A stretch of 64,000 bases of DNA, taken from positions 1-64,000 of the forward strand of contig NZ_QWLA01000008.1 in NCBI RefSeq assembly GCF_003574095.1. The letters run 5' to 3'. Position numbers and translations under genes: made by a program. This document shows, piece by piece, positions 1-8,177 of this stretch (positions are counted from its first letter, which is position 1; every line of letters starts with the position of its first letter). Below the pieces are notes generated by a model. The model saw only the letters and a program-made list of their open reading frames with translations, had not been told where the DNA came from and searched no databases. The DNA comes from Calidithermus roseus (GTDB lineage Bacteria > Deinococcota > Deinococci > Deinococcales > Thermaceae).

Positions 1-100
1 GCCAGCGGGTCTTCTCCTTGGCATCCTTGCAGCTACGGTAGCGCTGTTCGAGTTCCTCCAGGCTCAGGTGGGGGTGTAGGGGTATGGCTTTGCTCGGCAT
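1..100 (-). CDS. IS630-type transposase, N-terminal fragment (runs off the left edge)
   Basis: Reading leftwards from an ATG at 98-100, 33 residues are visible before the window ends. They begin MPSKAIPLHPHLSLEELEQR and continue with an RYRSCKDAKEKTRW stretch, which resembles the N-terminal helix-turn-helix region of IS630-family transposases found widely in Thermaceae. Only the start is present, so neither the catalytic DDE residues nor the far end can be checked. The next gene to the right lacks its beginning, which fits insertion of this element there. Family assignment is from pattern recognition of a short segment and is moderately sure. Confidence 0.6.
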   Translation of the reverse strand, partial: MPSKAIPLHPHLSLEELEQRYRSCKDAKEKTRW

Positions 101-118
101 GCATTATTATCTACATAG

Positions 119-823
119 GTTTGGTATTACGTACTCAAGCTGTACCGCGACCCTCCACCTGGAATGTTCCAGGCGGAGGCCAGGGGACTTTACGCGCTGA
201 TGCAGGCCGGAGCCAGGGTGCCGGAAATCGTGTGGGTGAGCGAGCAAGGGCTGGTGCTGGAGTACCTGCCGCCTACCGAGCCCGACTGGGAAGGGCTGGC
301 CCGCACCATCGCCGCGTTGCACAGGCTACGCCCGCCAATCTACGGCTGGGACACCCCGGTGTTTTTGGGCAGTTTCAGGCTCCCCGAGGGCACCCTGGAG
401 GACTGGAGCCTGTTCTGGGCCGAGTACCGCATGCGGCCTCTGCTCGAGGCCACCTGGGAAAAGCTGGGTCGCCTGGGGCCTCTGCTCGAGCGCTCCTTGC
501 AAGAAGCCCTCCCCACCGAAGGCCCCGCCCTCGTACACGGGGATCTGTGGCACGGGAACGTGCACTTCTCGAGTGGCGCGGTGCTGCTCGACCCCTCGGT
601 GTGGTGGGGAGAACGAGCGGTGGACCTGGCGATGATGCGCCTGTTCGGTGGCTTTCCAGCGGAGTTCTGGCGCTGCTACCGGGCGCTCTACCCTATTCCT
701 GCCGAACTCGAGGCGGCCATCCCCCGTTACCAGCTCTACTACCTGCTGCTTCACGTGTACTTCTTCGGCCAGGGCTATCTTCCGGCCCTGGAGCGCACCC
801 TGCTTGAGCTTGGCTTTAGGTAA
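119..823 (+). pseudogene. Fructosamine/ketosamine-3-kinase family protein, 5'-truncated
   Basis: The reading frame is open from a TAG at 116-118 to the stop at 823 and carries family features before its first ATG (164): a VLKLYRDPP strand that looks like part of the N-lobe. Further on are the kinase loop HGDLWHGN (536-559) and an LLDPSVWWGERAVDLAMM segment that provides the second metal-binding Asp. Fructosamine kinases phosphorylate sugars attached to protein amines, which reverses glycation. Intact members are about 250-290 residues, so roughly the first 30-50 residues (start and nucleotide-binding strands) are missing. The break sits directly beside the transposase start at position 100. 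A shortened product from ATG 164 is possible but would lack part of the ATP site. Confidence 0.75.
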
Positions 824-887
824 CTGCCGTAACTGTTCGGATTCCGGTTTCTTCCCGCCGGGCCTGAGCTACCCTGAAGGCTCGGGT

Positions 888-1646
888 ATGGACGGAGATT
901 TCAGCCTCTTAGGGCCCATCGACCTGCTGCAAATGCTCTCGCAGGCCCGGCAAACTGGAGTGTTCCAGGTGCCAGGAGGTAAGGTCTTCATCGACGAGGG
1001 CAACCCCATCCACGCCGAGTACCGTGGGCGCAGCGGACCGGACGGGCTATACCAAATCCTGGCGCTCAAGGAAGGGCAATTCCGCTTTCTGAAGGGAGAG
1101 GTGGCTACCAAGGAAACCCTGGTGGGCACCCTGGACAACTACCTCCTGCAAGCCCTGCGCTACCTCGACAGCCGCGTAGAGATCGGCCCTTTCGATCAGT
1201 TGATGGTGGCCGACAGCCAGCGCACCCACAGCCTCACACTCTCCCCCGACGAGCACAAGCTCATCATGATGCTGAGCAAACCCATCTCGGTGATCGACCT
1301 CATGGGCCAGACCGGGATGACCCTCGAGGCCATCGTCACGCTGGTGGGGCACATAGCGCGGCTGGGCCTGGTGCGGGTGATCCACCGCACCCCTCACACC
1401 GTCCGGATGCGGGTAGAAATGCTGCTGCAAGAAGGCATCAGCCGCATAGACGCCATGCTGCACAAGGCCTGGAAGCGTCAGTTCGGCTCCTTCGACGCCG
1501 TCGAAGTCAGCGTCGATGGGCGCAACCTGCGAATCCCGGTAGAGCCAGCCAGCGGCCTGGGCGCCCAGCTCCTGGTCTCCCCCGAAGGCCTGATGTTCTA
1601 CAACCTGCACGTAGGCTCAGAAGTGCTGGTGTGGCCTGCGATCTAG
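888..1646 (+). CDS. DUF4388 domain protein
   Basis: A 252-residue protein beginning MDGDFSLLGPIDLLQMLSQ. This is a typical DUF4388 (PatA N-terminal-like) opening, found in bacterial regulators that often lie near gliding, GTPase or two-component genes. The first ~110 residues form that domain. The middle (about 110-170) has a winged-helix look (PISVIDLMGQTGMTLEAIVTLVGHIARLGLV), and the C-terminal ~80 residues are unassigned. ATG 888 is chosen because AAGG lies 7 nt upstream and the DUF4388 homology starts there; the longer frame upstream reads into the preceding pseudogene. The gene is monocistronic and ends just before a strong two-way terminator. The molecular role is unknown. Confidence 0.8.
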   Translation: MDGDFSLLGPIDLLQMLSQARQTGVFQVPGGKVFIDEGNPIHAEYRGRSGPDGLYQILALKEGQFRFLKGEVATKETLVGTLDNYLLQALRYLDSRVEIGPFDQLMVADSQRTHSLTLSPDEHKLIMMLSKPISVIDLMGQTGMTLEAIVTLVGHIARLGLVRVIHRTPHTVRMRVEMLLQEGISRIDAMLHKAWKRQFGSFDAVEVSVDGRNLRIPVEPASGLGAQLLVSPEGLMFYNLHVGSEVLVWPAI

Positions 1647-1647
1647 A

Positions 1648-1697
1648 GCGTTTCCCCCAAACACCCGCCGGGATCGGCGGGTGTTTGGGGGAAACGC
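1648..1697. terminator. Bidirectional rho-independent terminator
   Basis: A perfect 22-bp inverted repeat (1648-1669 and 1676-1697) with a 6-nt loop lies between two convergent genes (DUF4388, plus strand; TPR protein, minus strand). Each arm contains a run of five C or G next to TTT/AAA, and the plus-strand side is followed by GATAAAAA. Placement and symmetry indicate that it stops transcription from both sides. Confidence 0.85.
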
Positions 1698-1708
1698 GAT
1701 AAAAACCC

Positions 1709-2425
1709 TCACCTCCTGAGCAGCCAGTAAATCACCGCGATGACCCCCACCCACAGCAGCCAGCGGCTGGAAAGGTGGCCCAGCACGGAGCGACTGGGCT
1801 GGGGGAGCCCGGTGTCGGTGAGCTTGCGAGCGGGGCTGCGGTAGAGGATGCGCTGTTCGCGTTTGAGGTGATGGACCGACTTGTCGATGCGGCCCAGCTT
1901 GCGGTAGGCGACGGCCAGGTTGTGGTGGGCATGGGGATAGTCGGGGTTGGCTTGCAGAGCCCTCTCGTACATCAACACCGCTTCGGCGATGCGTCCGGCC
2001 TCGAGCTCGAGGTTGCCCAGATTGGTGATGGAGCGGTAATGGCCCGGGTCGAGTTGCAGGGAATTGTTGAAAGCCAGCCGGGCCCCTTCCGTGTCCCCCT
2101 CCCGCACCCGGATCACCCCCAGCACGCAGTAGGCCTCGGCTCCGAGGTGGGGGTTGTTCAGGTAGGGCTCGAGGGCCACCGGGTCCTCGGCTTCGAAGGC
2201 CTTGAGGGCCTCGCGGGCATCGGTCAGGTTGAGGTAGGGGATGAGAAATCTGGCGTCCTTCTCGAGACTGTTGCGGGCCATCTCGTAGCGCTTATCCCGC
2301 AGCCAGGAGCGCAGCTCGAGCAGCGCCGCCAGCCCAGCCTCGTCACCTTTGGACCCCAGCAGGCTCTGCTGCTTGGCCTCGTCATACCGGCCCTGTCTGA
2401 GCAGGTCTTCCATCACGTCGTACAT
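1709..2425 (-). CDS. TPR-repeat protein with C-terminal membrane anchor
   Basis: A 238-residue protein starting MYDVMEDLLRQGRYDEAKQQ. The middle (about 60-190) contains tetratricopeptide repeats such as AYCVLGVIRVREGDTEGARL and SITNLGNLELEAGRIAEAVL. The end is a single hydrophobic segment (LLWVGVIAVIYWLL) followed by RR, so the protein is probably tail-anchored with its repeats in the cytoplasm as a scaffold. ATG 2425 is preferred because sequence further upstream is repetitive intergenic-type DNA (GCCATCGGCCATCGGC); no clear ribosome site is seen. The partner is unknown. The gene shares the two-way terminator with the DUF4388 gene. Confidence 0.8.
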   Translation of the reverse strand: MYDVMEDLLRQGRYDEAKQQSLLGSKGDEAGLAALLELRSWLRDKRYEMARNSLEKDARFLIPYLNLTDAREALKAFEAEDPVALEPYLNNPHLGAEAYCVLGVIRVREGDTEGARLAFNNSLQLDPGHYRSITNLGNLELEAGRIAEAVLMYERALQANPDYPHAHHNLAVAYRKLGRIDKSVHHLKREQRILYRSPARKLTDTGLPQPSRSVLGHLSSRWLLWVGVIAVIYWLLRR

Positions 2426-2521
2426 CGTACGCCATCGGCCATCGGCGAAAAGTGCGCCTCGGATGACGAAGGTGATCCCCCTGGCTGCCACCGATAGCTA
2501 CTCGTGTTTGGCATTTAGCCA

Positions 2522-3856
2522 CTACATCGAGTTGTACAGCTCGATGTACTCCTGCGCCGGGCCATCCCAGGAGAAGTCACGCAGCATCCCGTTCCGCGCC
2601 ACCGCATTACGGTCGGGGTGTTTGAGGAACTCGCTCGCTCCGTACAACACCCCTCCGGCGTCGGCGTGTTCGAACAAAAAGCCGGTTTCCCAGTGCTGCA
2701 CGGTGTCCTTGAGGCCGCCCACCGCCCGCGCGATGGGCGGGGTGCCGTAGCGCATGGCGATCATCTGGGCCAGGCCACACGGTTCAAAGCGCGAGGGCAT
2801 CAAAAAACCGTCGCAACCGGCGTAGATGCGGTGGGCTAATGGTTCGTTGAAGCCCTGGACGTAGGCAACCCGGCCCCGGTGGTGCTGGGCAGCCCAGGTG
2901 AAGCTGCGCTCGAGGTGGGGGTCGCCGCTGCCCAGGACCATCAGGTTGACCCCCATGTCCATCAGGCCGGGCAGGGCACCGAGGATTATATCGATGCCCT
3001 TCTGGTGGGCAAAGCGTGACACCACGCCCAGGGTGGGGCGGTCCTCGAGGCCCTGCTCCGCCAGCAACTCGGTCCGGACCTTCCACTTTCCGCTCAGGTC
3101 GTTGCTGTCGTAGTGGTGCGGCAGGTAACGGTCGTCGCAGGGGTTCCAGTAGGTGGTGTCCAGGCCGTTGAGGATGCCCCTGAGCTTCCACTCGTGCGCG
3201 CGCAGCACCCCGTCGAGGCCCTCCCCGAACTCGGGCGAGCGGATCTCCTGGGAGTAGCTGGGTGAGACCGTCGTTACCCGGTCGGCGTTGACGATGCCGC
3301 ACTTCATCAGGTTGACCGCATTGTTGTGCTCGAGGCCCGCCCCGTAGTAGGTCTCGCCGGGAAGCCCGCTCCAGGCGTAGAAGTCGTGCGAACCCCAAAC
3401 GCCCTGATAGGCCAGGTTGTGGATGGTGTAGACCGTGCGCCCGCCGAAGCGGCCCAGGTTGCGCAACAGCGGCAGCAGCGCAGCCTGCCAGTCGTGGGCG
3501 TGCACGATGTCGTAGCCTTGCAACATCTCGGCCACGGCCATCTGGAACTTGAGGAAGCGGCGGAAGTCGTCGTCGTAGCCATAGGGCTTTTCGCGGGCAA
3601 ACTCGGGCAGGCCCACCAGCACGTAGCGCACGCCCTCGTGCTCAGCGTGCCCGATGCCCGCTTTCTCGCGCCCTCCGGCGAAGTTGAACCAGGTCTCGCC
3701 CACGTAGTAGCCGTCGATGCCCCAGTACCACGGCAGGAAGATGGTGGGCTCGAGACCCCGGCGCTTGAGCGCTTGCGGCAAGCTGCCCACCACGTCGGCC
3801 AGGCCGCCCACCTTGGCGAAGGGGAACGCCTCGGATGCTACGAAGGCTACGCGCAT
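2522..3856 (-). CDS. glgA: Glycogen synthase (ADP-glucose type)
   Basis: A 444-residue GT5 glycosyltransferase that transfers glucose from ADP-glucose to the growing alpha-1,4-glucan in the cytoplasm. The N-terminal RVAFVASEAFPFAKVGGLAD carries the K-x-G-G-L ADP-glucose motif at residues 15-19. The C-terminal half has the retaining-GT signature PSRFEPCGLAQMIAMRYG. Length is slightly below the ~470-480 usual for GlgA but complete at both ends. Other glycogen genes (glgB, glgC, glgP) are not adjacent, so it is a stand-alone unit here. The start is supported by the conserved N-terminus. Confidence 0.95.
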   Translation of the reverse strand: MRVAFVASEAFPFAKVGGLADVVGSLPQALKRRGLEPTIFLPWYWGIDGYYVGETWFNFAGGREKAGIGHAEHEGVRYVLVGLPEFAREKPYGYDDDFRRFLKFQMAVAEMLQGYDIVHAHDWQAALLPLLRNLGRFGGRTVYTIHNLAYQGVWGSHDFYAWSGLPGETYYGAGLEHNNAVNLMKCGIVNADRVTTVSPSYSQEIRSPEFGEGLDGVLRAHEWKLRGILNGLDTTYWNPCDDRYLPHHYDSNDLSGKWKVRTELLAEQGLEDRPTLGVVSRFAHQKGIDIILGALPGLMDMGVNLMVLGSGDPHLERSFTWAAQHHRGRVAYVQGFNEPLAHRIYAGCDGFLMPSRFEPCGLAQMIAMRYGTPPIARAVGGLKDTVQHWETGFLFEHADAGGVLYGASEFLKHPDRNAVARNGMLRDFSWDGPAQEYIELYNSM

Positions 3857-3890
3857 GCGACAGTTTTACACCGCTGGGGCAGGCAGTGGC

Positions 3891-3927
3891 TACTGTGACT
3901 TACCCCACGGCTAAAGCCGGGGGCTTG
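3891..3927. repeat. Solo IS200/IS605-like terminal hairpin
   Basis: On the minus strand the sequence reads GCCCCCGGCTTTAGCCGTGG followed by GGTAAGTCACAGT. It folds as a stem (CCCC/GGGG at 3903-3906/3920-3923 and CGGC/GCCG at 3908-3911/3916-3919). This closely resembles the sub-terminal hairpins at IS200/IS605-family ends as I recall them. No transposase or tnpB lies nearby, so it looks like a solo end or a small non-autonomous derivative upstream of glgA. Confidence 0.5.
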
Positions 3928-3949
3928 CGCGGGTTATTTGGTCAAAGCA

Positions 3950-3973
3950 CCCCACACCCGAAAAGGTGTGGGG
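3950..3973 (-). terminator. Hairpin downstream of the gamma-glutamylcyclotransferase gene
   Basis: A perfect 9-bp stem (CCCCACACC / GGTGTGGGG) with a 6-nt loop lies 21 bp beyond the stop of the minus-strand gene at 3995. There is only a weak T-run (TGCTTTG) after it, so it could be a terminator or part of the neighbouring IS-like element. Confidence 0.45.
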
Positions 3974-3994
3974 CAAGGCCTGAAGCAGAGCGGT

Positions 3995-4414
3995 TCAAGC
4001 CCGCTCAGTCCAATCGCCCTCAGGCACCCATACTCCATTCACCCGCCGGATGGCCTCGAGGCTGGGGTACACATAGGCCCACACCCGCACCGCACCGCCG
4101 TCCGGACGCTGAGCTTCCACCTGGACGCGCTCATACTCCCGCCCGGCGTCCTCGAGCGCGTCCAGGGCGACCAGGGCGGCCTCGAGGTCGGCGAAATACT
4201 GCACCTCACCCCACACCCGGCCATCCCCCGCCACGATGGCCGGGTAGCTGTAGGGGCGCTCGGAGGCCCTGGGCAGGTGATAAAGCGCAAAGCCCTCGAG
4301 CCAGGCCGGTTCCGAGCGTACCCACCCGGCCCGCCGGGAAACCCCAAAGTTGCGCTGCCCCTGCTTGAGGGTGCCATAGACGAAAACCGCGACGGGAGAA
4401 AGCGATTCCGACAT
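3995..4414 (-). CDS. Gamma-glutamylcyclotransferase-like (AIG2/YtfP fold) protein
   Basis: A 139-residue protein that opens MSESLSPVAVFVYGTLKQGQ. The VFVYGTLK motif forms the substrate cradle of the gamma-glutamylcyclotransferase-like fold. A YSYPAIVAGDGRVWGEVQYF segment and an acidic ALDALEDAGREYERVQV helix follow; the Glu of this helix is the likely catalytic acid. Family members cyclise gamma-glutamyl amines to 5-oxoproline, but many bacterial copies have no proven substrate. ATG 4414 is chosen because the motif starts immediately after it and upstream sequence is repetitive intergenic DNA. The gene stands alone between glgA and an Ig-like protein. Confidence 0.8.
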   Translation of the reverse strand: MSESLSPVAVFVYGTLKQGQRNFGVSRRAGWVRSEPAWLEGFALYHLPRASERPYSYPAIVAGDGRVWGEVQYFADLEAALVALDALEDAGREYERVQVEAQRPDGGAVRVWAYVYPSLEAIRRVNGVWVPEGDWTERA

Positions 4415-4556
4415 CGCCCTACACCCTAGTGGATGGAACGAGGCCGGGCAAGGGGGAACGGCAGGATGCAGGATGCCAAATGCCATAGGTCAAGAAGGGT
4501 AGGCCCCGTGCTCGCCCCTACAGCGTTTGGCGTTTGACTATCGACGCCTCTTGCAT

Positions 4557-5456
4557 TCATTGCCGGGGCTTGGGGAGGGGCTCGAGCCACACCGAGAGCG
4601 CGCGGTTGTCAGGAGTCCTGGCGGTTCCTTCGTGGCTCTTGAAGCCGGGAGCTTCAACCGTGTAGCGGTAAGTGGCCGTGGGCAGGTTGGTGAAGGCCAC
4701 GTAGGAGGATGAACGGCTCGAGACCACTTCCCCGCTTTCCCGTCGCAAGGCGAAGGTGGCCTCGGGGGCGTTGGTGGACAGGCGCAGGGTGCACGGACAT
4801 CCTGTGCGCCCGATGCTAGCCTCGGGCACCCTGACCCGGACAATGTTGCTCTCGCTGAGGATGTTCTGTTGCAGGTCGATGGCCCTCGCCCGCACGTTGT
4901 ACTCCCCGGACTGGCGGAAATCGTAGGCGAAGGTCCAGCGTCCGTTAGGTCGCACGGGAACCCGGCCCACCACCCTCTCCTCCACCAATACCGCCACCGT
5001 TCTGCCTACCGGCCCGGTGCCGCTGAACACCCCGATGCCACTGCCCAGGGTGCTGCCGTCAGGGGGGGCGGTAATGGCGGTCCCGGTGCTCGAGAGCGGC
5101 GGTCCTTTGACGCTCAAGCTGAACTCCTCGCTCTCGGCCAGCAGGTTGCGATCAGCATCCACCGCCTTGAGCTGAAGGAGGTGGTCGCCGGGACCACTCA
5201 GGTTAACCTCGGCACGCCAGCGCCCGGCCTCGTCGCTGGCGATCAGGCTGACTTTGAGTCCGTCGATCCAGACCTCGACCAGGCTGTTGGGCTGGGCGCT
5301 TCCCACCAGCGTGAGGCTGGAGGAGTCCAGCAAGGTTCCGGCAGAGGGCTCGAGCAGGGCGGGGACGACTGTGGGTTGGGGTTTGGGTCGGGTCAGCACG
5401 AAGATCAACAGAAGCACCACCCCACCCAGCAGCACGAAGACGCTTCGCCGCCACAT
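4557..5456 (-). CDS. Membrane-anchored protein with Ig-like (Big) domains
   Basis: A 299-residue protein starting MWRRSVFVLLGGVVLLLIFV, an uncleaved N-terminal transmembrane anchor. The rest is extracytoplasmic: two similar beta-sandwich repeats of roughly 80 residues (PSAGTLLDSSSLTLVGSAQP... and PPDGSTLGSGIGVFSGTGPV...), each with a SLVEVWIDG or RTVAVLVEE strand and a W-x-F/A-E/Y motif. A third domain near the end (TNAPEATFALRRESGEVVSS) resembles PEGA or carboxypeptidase-regulatory folds. It is probably an envelope structural or adhesion protein; no catalytic motif is seen. The start is set at the ATG just before the hydrophobic stretch. Confidence 0.7.
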   Translation of the reverse strand: MWRRSVFVLLGGVVLLLIFVLTRPKPQPTVVPALLEPSAGTLLDSSSLTLVGSAQPNSLVEVWIDGLKVSLIASDEAGRWRAEVNLSGPGDHLLQLKAVDADRNLLAESEEFSLSVKGPPLSSTGTAITAPPDGSTLGSGIGVFSGTGPVGRTVAVLVEERVVGRVPVRPNGRWTFAYDFRQSGEYNVRARAIDLQQNILSESNIVRVRVPEASIGRTGCPCTLRLSTNAPEATFALRRESGEVVSSRSSSYVAFTNLPTATYRYTVEAPGFKSHEGTARTPDNRALSVWLEPLPKPRQ

Positions 5457-5583
5457 CAGCAACCACCTTCCGAAGCCGCCGGGAGAATCCGGCACCAGCG
5501 TTCCACTCCAGCAGCATACAAGGCCGGGATCATGGTCGATCACCCCGCCCCTCGAGCGGCGGGGGTCTGAAGGCAACCCTGGC

Positions 5584-6816
5584 TCAGGGCATCGGGTGGG
5601 CCGAGGCGAAGGCCCGCACCCGCTCACGCAGTTCCTCACTGGGGCCCTGGGTGAGGGCCTCGTCGATGAAGGCGGCGATGAGGGGCATCTCCTCAGCGGT
5701 GAAGTCGCGAGTGGTGATAGCAGGGGTGCCGATGCGGATGCCCGAGGTCACCCAGGGCTTCTCAGGGTCGTAGGGCACGGTGCTCTTGGAGACGGTGATG
5801 TTGACCTTGTCCAGGAGGCTGGAGGCCTTGTTGCCCTTGATGCCCTGCGGACGCAGGTCGAGCACGAAGAGGTGGTTGTCGGTGCCGCCCGAGACCACCC
5901 GGTAGCCGCGCTCGATGAAGCTCTTAGCCAGGGCCTGGGCATTCTCGATGATGCGGCGGGCATAGTCCTTGAAGGAGGGTTGCAGCGCCTCCCAGAAGGC
6001 CACCGCCTTGGCCGCGATCACGTGCTCGAGCGGCCCCCCCTGGAGGCCGGGGAAGATCATCTTGTCGATCTTGGCCCCGATCTCGGTGTCATTGGAGAGG
6101 ATGATGCCCGAGCGCGGTCCGCGCAGGGTCTTGTGGGTGGTGGAGGTTACCACGTGGGCGTAAGGGATGGGCGAGGGGTGCAGCCCGGCGGCCACCAGCC
6201 CGGCGATGTGAGCGATGTCGGCCATCAGGTAGGCTCCCACCTCGTCGGCGATGGCGCGGAACTTCTCGAAGTCGATGATGCGGCTGTAAGCGCTGGCCCC
6301 GGCGATGATCAGCTTGGGCCTGTGCTCGAGGGCAAGCTTGCGCACGACGTCGTAGTCGATGTACTCGGTCTGGGGGTCCACGGGGTAGCCGATGACGTTG
6401 TAGTTGAGCCCGGAGAAGTTGACGGGCGAACCGTGGGTGAGGTGCCCCCCCTGGTCGAGGGCCATGCCCATCACGGTATCGCCCTTCTCCAGCAGGGCGT
6501 AGTACACCGCGAGGTTGGCCGAAGAGCCCGAGTGCGGCTGCACATTGGCCCAGGCCGCGCCGAAAAGCTGCTTGGCCCGCTCGATGGCCAAGGCCTCGAC
6601 CTCGTCGATCACCTCGCAGCCGCCGTAGTAGCGCTTGCCGGGGTAGCCCTCGGCGTATTTGTTGGTCAGCACGCTCCCGGTGGCTTCGCGCACGGCGCGG
6701 GAGGTGAAGTTCTCGCTGGCGATGAGCTCGAGGCCCTCGCGCTGGCGGGCTTCCTCTTTGGCGATCAAATCGAAGAGCACGTCGTCACGGGCGGGGGTTT
6801 CGGGCGACTGAATCAC
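5584..6816 (-). CDS. glyA: Serine hydroxymethyltransferase
   Basis: A 410-residue PLP enzyme that interconverts serine plus tetrahydrofolate with glycine plus 5,10-methylene-THF in the cytoplasm. Visible family landmarks are [43 protein letters not shown] and the PLP-lysine motif [16 protein letters not shown]. Length is normal for bacterial GlyA (about 405-420). GTG 6816 is chosen because a TATACT box ends 6 nt upstream and no Shine-Dalgarno sequence is present, so the mRNA is probably leaderless. It is divergent from a folate cyclo-ligase homologue with a matching promoter, which suggests a one-carbon metabolism pair. Confidence 0.95.
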   Translation of the reverse strand: MIQSPETPARDDVLFDLIAKEEARQREGLELIASENFTSRAVREATGSVLTNKYAEGYPGKRYYGGCEVIDEVEALAIERAKQLFGAAWANVQPHSGSSANLAVYYALLEKGDTVMGMALDQGGHLTHGSPVNFSGLNYNVIGYPVDPQTEYIDYDVVRKLALEHRPKLIIAGASAYSRIIDFEKFRAIADEVGAYLMADIAHIAGLVAAGLHPSPIPYAHVVTSTTHKTLRGPRSGIILSNDTEIGAKIDKMIFPGLQGGPLEHVIAAKAVAFWEALQPSFKDYARRIIENAQALAKSFIERGYRVVSGGTDNHLFVLDLRPQGIKGNKASSLLDKVNITVSKSTVPYDPEKPWVTSGIRIGTPAITTRDFTAEEMPLIAAFIDEALTQGPSEELRERVRAFASAHPMP

Positions 6817-6822
6817 CCCAAC

Positions 6823-6828
6823 AGTATA
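6823..6828 (-). promoter_or_regulatory. -10 box of a leaderless promoter for glyA
   Basis: TATACT on the minus strand, 6 nt from the GTG start. No convincing TTGACA is seen at 16-18 nt further upstream. The close spacing implies transcription begins at or next to the start codon. Confidence 0.6.
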
Positions 6829-6930
6829 AGCGGGGAAGGGGGTCGGTGGCAGAACTTGGGAAACCCATCCTCTTCCTGCGGGTCCAGGGGGCAAGGGAGT
6901 ACCCACGATCCACCGGCCCTCGACCCCCCC

Positions 6931-6936
6931 TATACT
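6931..6936 (+). promoter_or_regulatory. -10 box of a leaderless promoter for the folate cyclo-ligase homologue
   Basis: TATACT followed by 6 nt and a GTG start at 6943. It is the same arrangement as at divergent glyA, about 110 bp away. Confidence 0.6.
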
Positions 6937-6942
6937 TGTCTC

Positions 6943-7503
6943 GTGACCGCAGGCCAGCTACGTGAACAGGTCTGGAACAGCCTTTCCCAGCGCAGGGCCG
7001 CCGTCTATCCCACCCCGCCGCATGGGCATCACCCCAACTTCGTGGGTGCGAACAAGGCGGCTGAGCGGCTCATGGGCCTCGAGGTCTTCCTCGAGGCCCA
7101 TGTGTTCCTGGCCGGGCCCGACCAGGTCTTGAAGCCCCTGCGCGAGGCCATCCTCAAATCGGGCAGGCGGCTGGTGATGCCCCACCCTGACAAGGCCGGG
7201 CACTACCTGCTGCTGGAGGGGGTGCAGCCCGCACTGCTCAAACGCGTGCGGGACATCACCCGCTACGGCAAGCCGGTCAGGCTCGAGGAGACCCCCGTAG
7301 ATTTGGTGCTCGTAGGCTGCGTGGCGGTAGACCGCAAGTTTGGCTGGATCGGCAAGGGCTACGGCTTTCCCCCCAAGCACCTGCCGATGGCCGCTCCCTG
7401 GGCCACCTTGGCCCACCCCATGATGCTGATGGAGGAACTCTACGCCGAACCCGAGCGGCGCGTGGACCTCATCGCCACGCCGCTCGAGGTGCTGCGGCGA
7501 TGA
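6943..7503 (+). CDS. 5-formyltetrahydrofolate cyclo-ligase family protein
   Basis: A 186-residue protein of the MTHFS fold. The N-terminal basic [17 protein letters not shown] and the segment [20 protein letters not shown] match the 5-formyl-THF cyclo-ligase family. A glycine-rich [15 protein letters not shown] stands where the canonical GRGGGYYD motif occurs, so the protein belongs to a divergent (archaeal-type) branch. Canonical members convert 5-formyl-THF to 5,10-methenyl-THF using ATP; activity in this branch is unproven. GTG 6943 fits a leaderless start. Divergent orientation to glyA supports a folate/one-carbon role. Confidence 0.75.
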   Translation: MTAGQLREQVWNSLSQRRAAVYPTPPHGHHPNFVGANKAAERLMGLEVFLEAHVFLAGPDQVLKPLREAILKSGRRLVMPHPDKAGHYLLLEGVQPALLKRVRDITRYGKPVRLEETPVDLVLVGCVAVDRKFGWIGKGYGFPPKHLPMAAPWATLAHPMMLMEELYAEPERRVDLIATPLEVLRR

Positions 7504-7522
7504 GACCGGGCCGTCCTCCCCT

Positions 7523-7767
7523 TCAACCTTCAACCGCTTTCGCTTTAGACCGGACGTAGTGCAGCCCGGTTCCGCCGAAAAACGCCCCCAGCCCGAAGGA
7601 ACTCAGCGCCCAATCACCCAGGTATTGCATCGCTGTGCAGGGGTAATCCAGAGCGTCCAGCCCGAGCAAGAGCAAAGGCTACGCCGTGAAGCCCGCGTCA
7701 CGTCCTGGAACACCGCCAAGCCAAAGGGCAAGAAGGGCGGGAGAAAGAGCAAGCCGAGAAGACGCAT
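7523..7767 (-). pseudogene. Possible small two-helix membrane protein with a frameshift
   Basis: From an ATG at 7767 the minus strand reads a hydrophobic MRLLGLLFLPPFLPFGLAVF. A second plausible segment in another frame (ALDYPCTAMQYLGDWALSSF, then a glycine-rich helix) ends with a stop at 7523-7525. The interval is 245 bp, not a multiple of three, so the two halves need a frame change near 7680. This is either a decayed small gene, two overlapping tiny ORFs, or chance. It lies immediately downstream of the FUN14 gene on the same strand, which is itself a small membrane protein. Confidence 0.3.
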
Positions 7768-7782
7768 CCACTCTTACACGCC

Positions 7783-8097
7783 TTACCCTCTGCGCAACCC
7801 AAGGACCAGCCCGGCCACGAAGGCCCCCCCGAAGGGCAGATTGGTGGTCAGAACGGCCACCAAACGCTCCCAGGCCCCCTTGAGTTGTTCCTGCTGAAAC
7901 AGCGGCTCCACGTCGCGCTGTATGCGGGTCCAGTCAACGCTGATATAGCCCATCGAAGCCAGCACCTGTACCACGATGAAGATGATCCCGAAGGCCACCG
8001 CTACAAATTTGCCCACCTTGTTGATGGCGTAGCCGGTGGCGAAGCCCGCAATACCGCCGAAACTGATCTGGCCGATGTAGGGTTGTATCCAATCCAC
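7783..8097 (-). CDS. FUN14 family membrane protein
   Basis: A 104-residue protein with three hydrophobic segments: residues about 10-25 (ISFGGIAGFATGYAINKVGK), 28-50 (FVAVAFGIIFIVVQVLASMG) and the C-terminus (LPFGGAFVAGLVLGLRRG). The glycine-patterned first helix GGIAGFATGYA followed by K(V/I)GK is the hallmark of the FUN14 family. Bacterial members are of unknown function; the eukaryotic FUNDC proteins sit in the mitochondrial outer membrane. The start is an ATG with the family's usual N-terminus. Confidence 0.8.
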   Translation of the reverse strand: MDWIQPYIGQISFGGIAGFATGYAINKVGKFVAVAFGIIFIVVQVLASMGYISVDWTRIQRDVEPLFQQEQLKGAWERLVAVLTTNLPFGGAFVAGLVLGLRRG

Positions 8098-8177
8098 GGG
8101 CTTATGATGCCATAGGCTCGATAGGGCTTCGGTTCTTTTGCCCGTAAAATGGCTCTAGTCATGTTCGGGGGCCGCCC

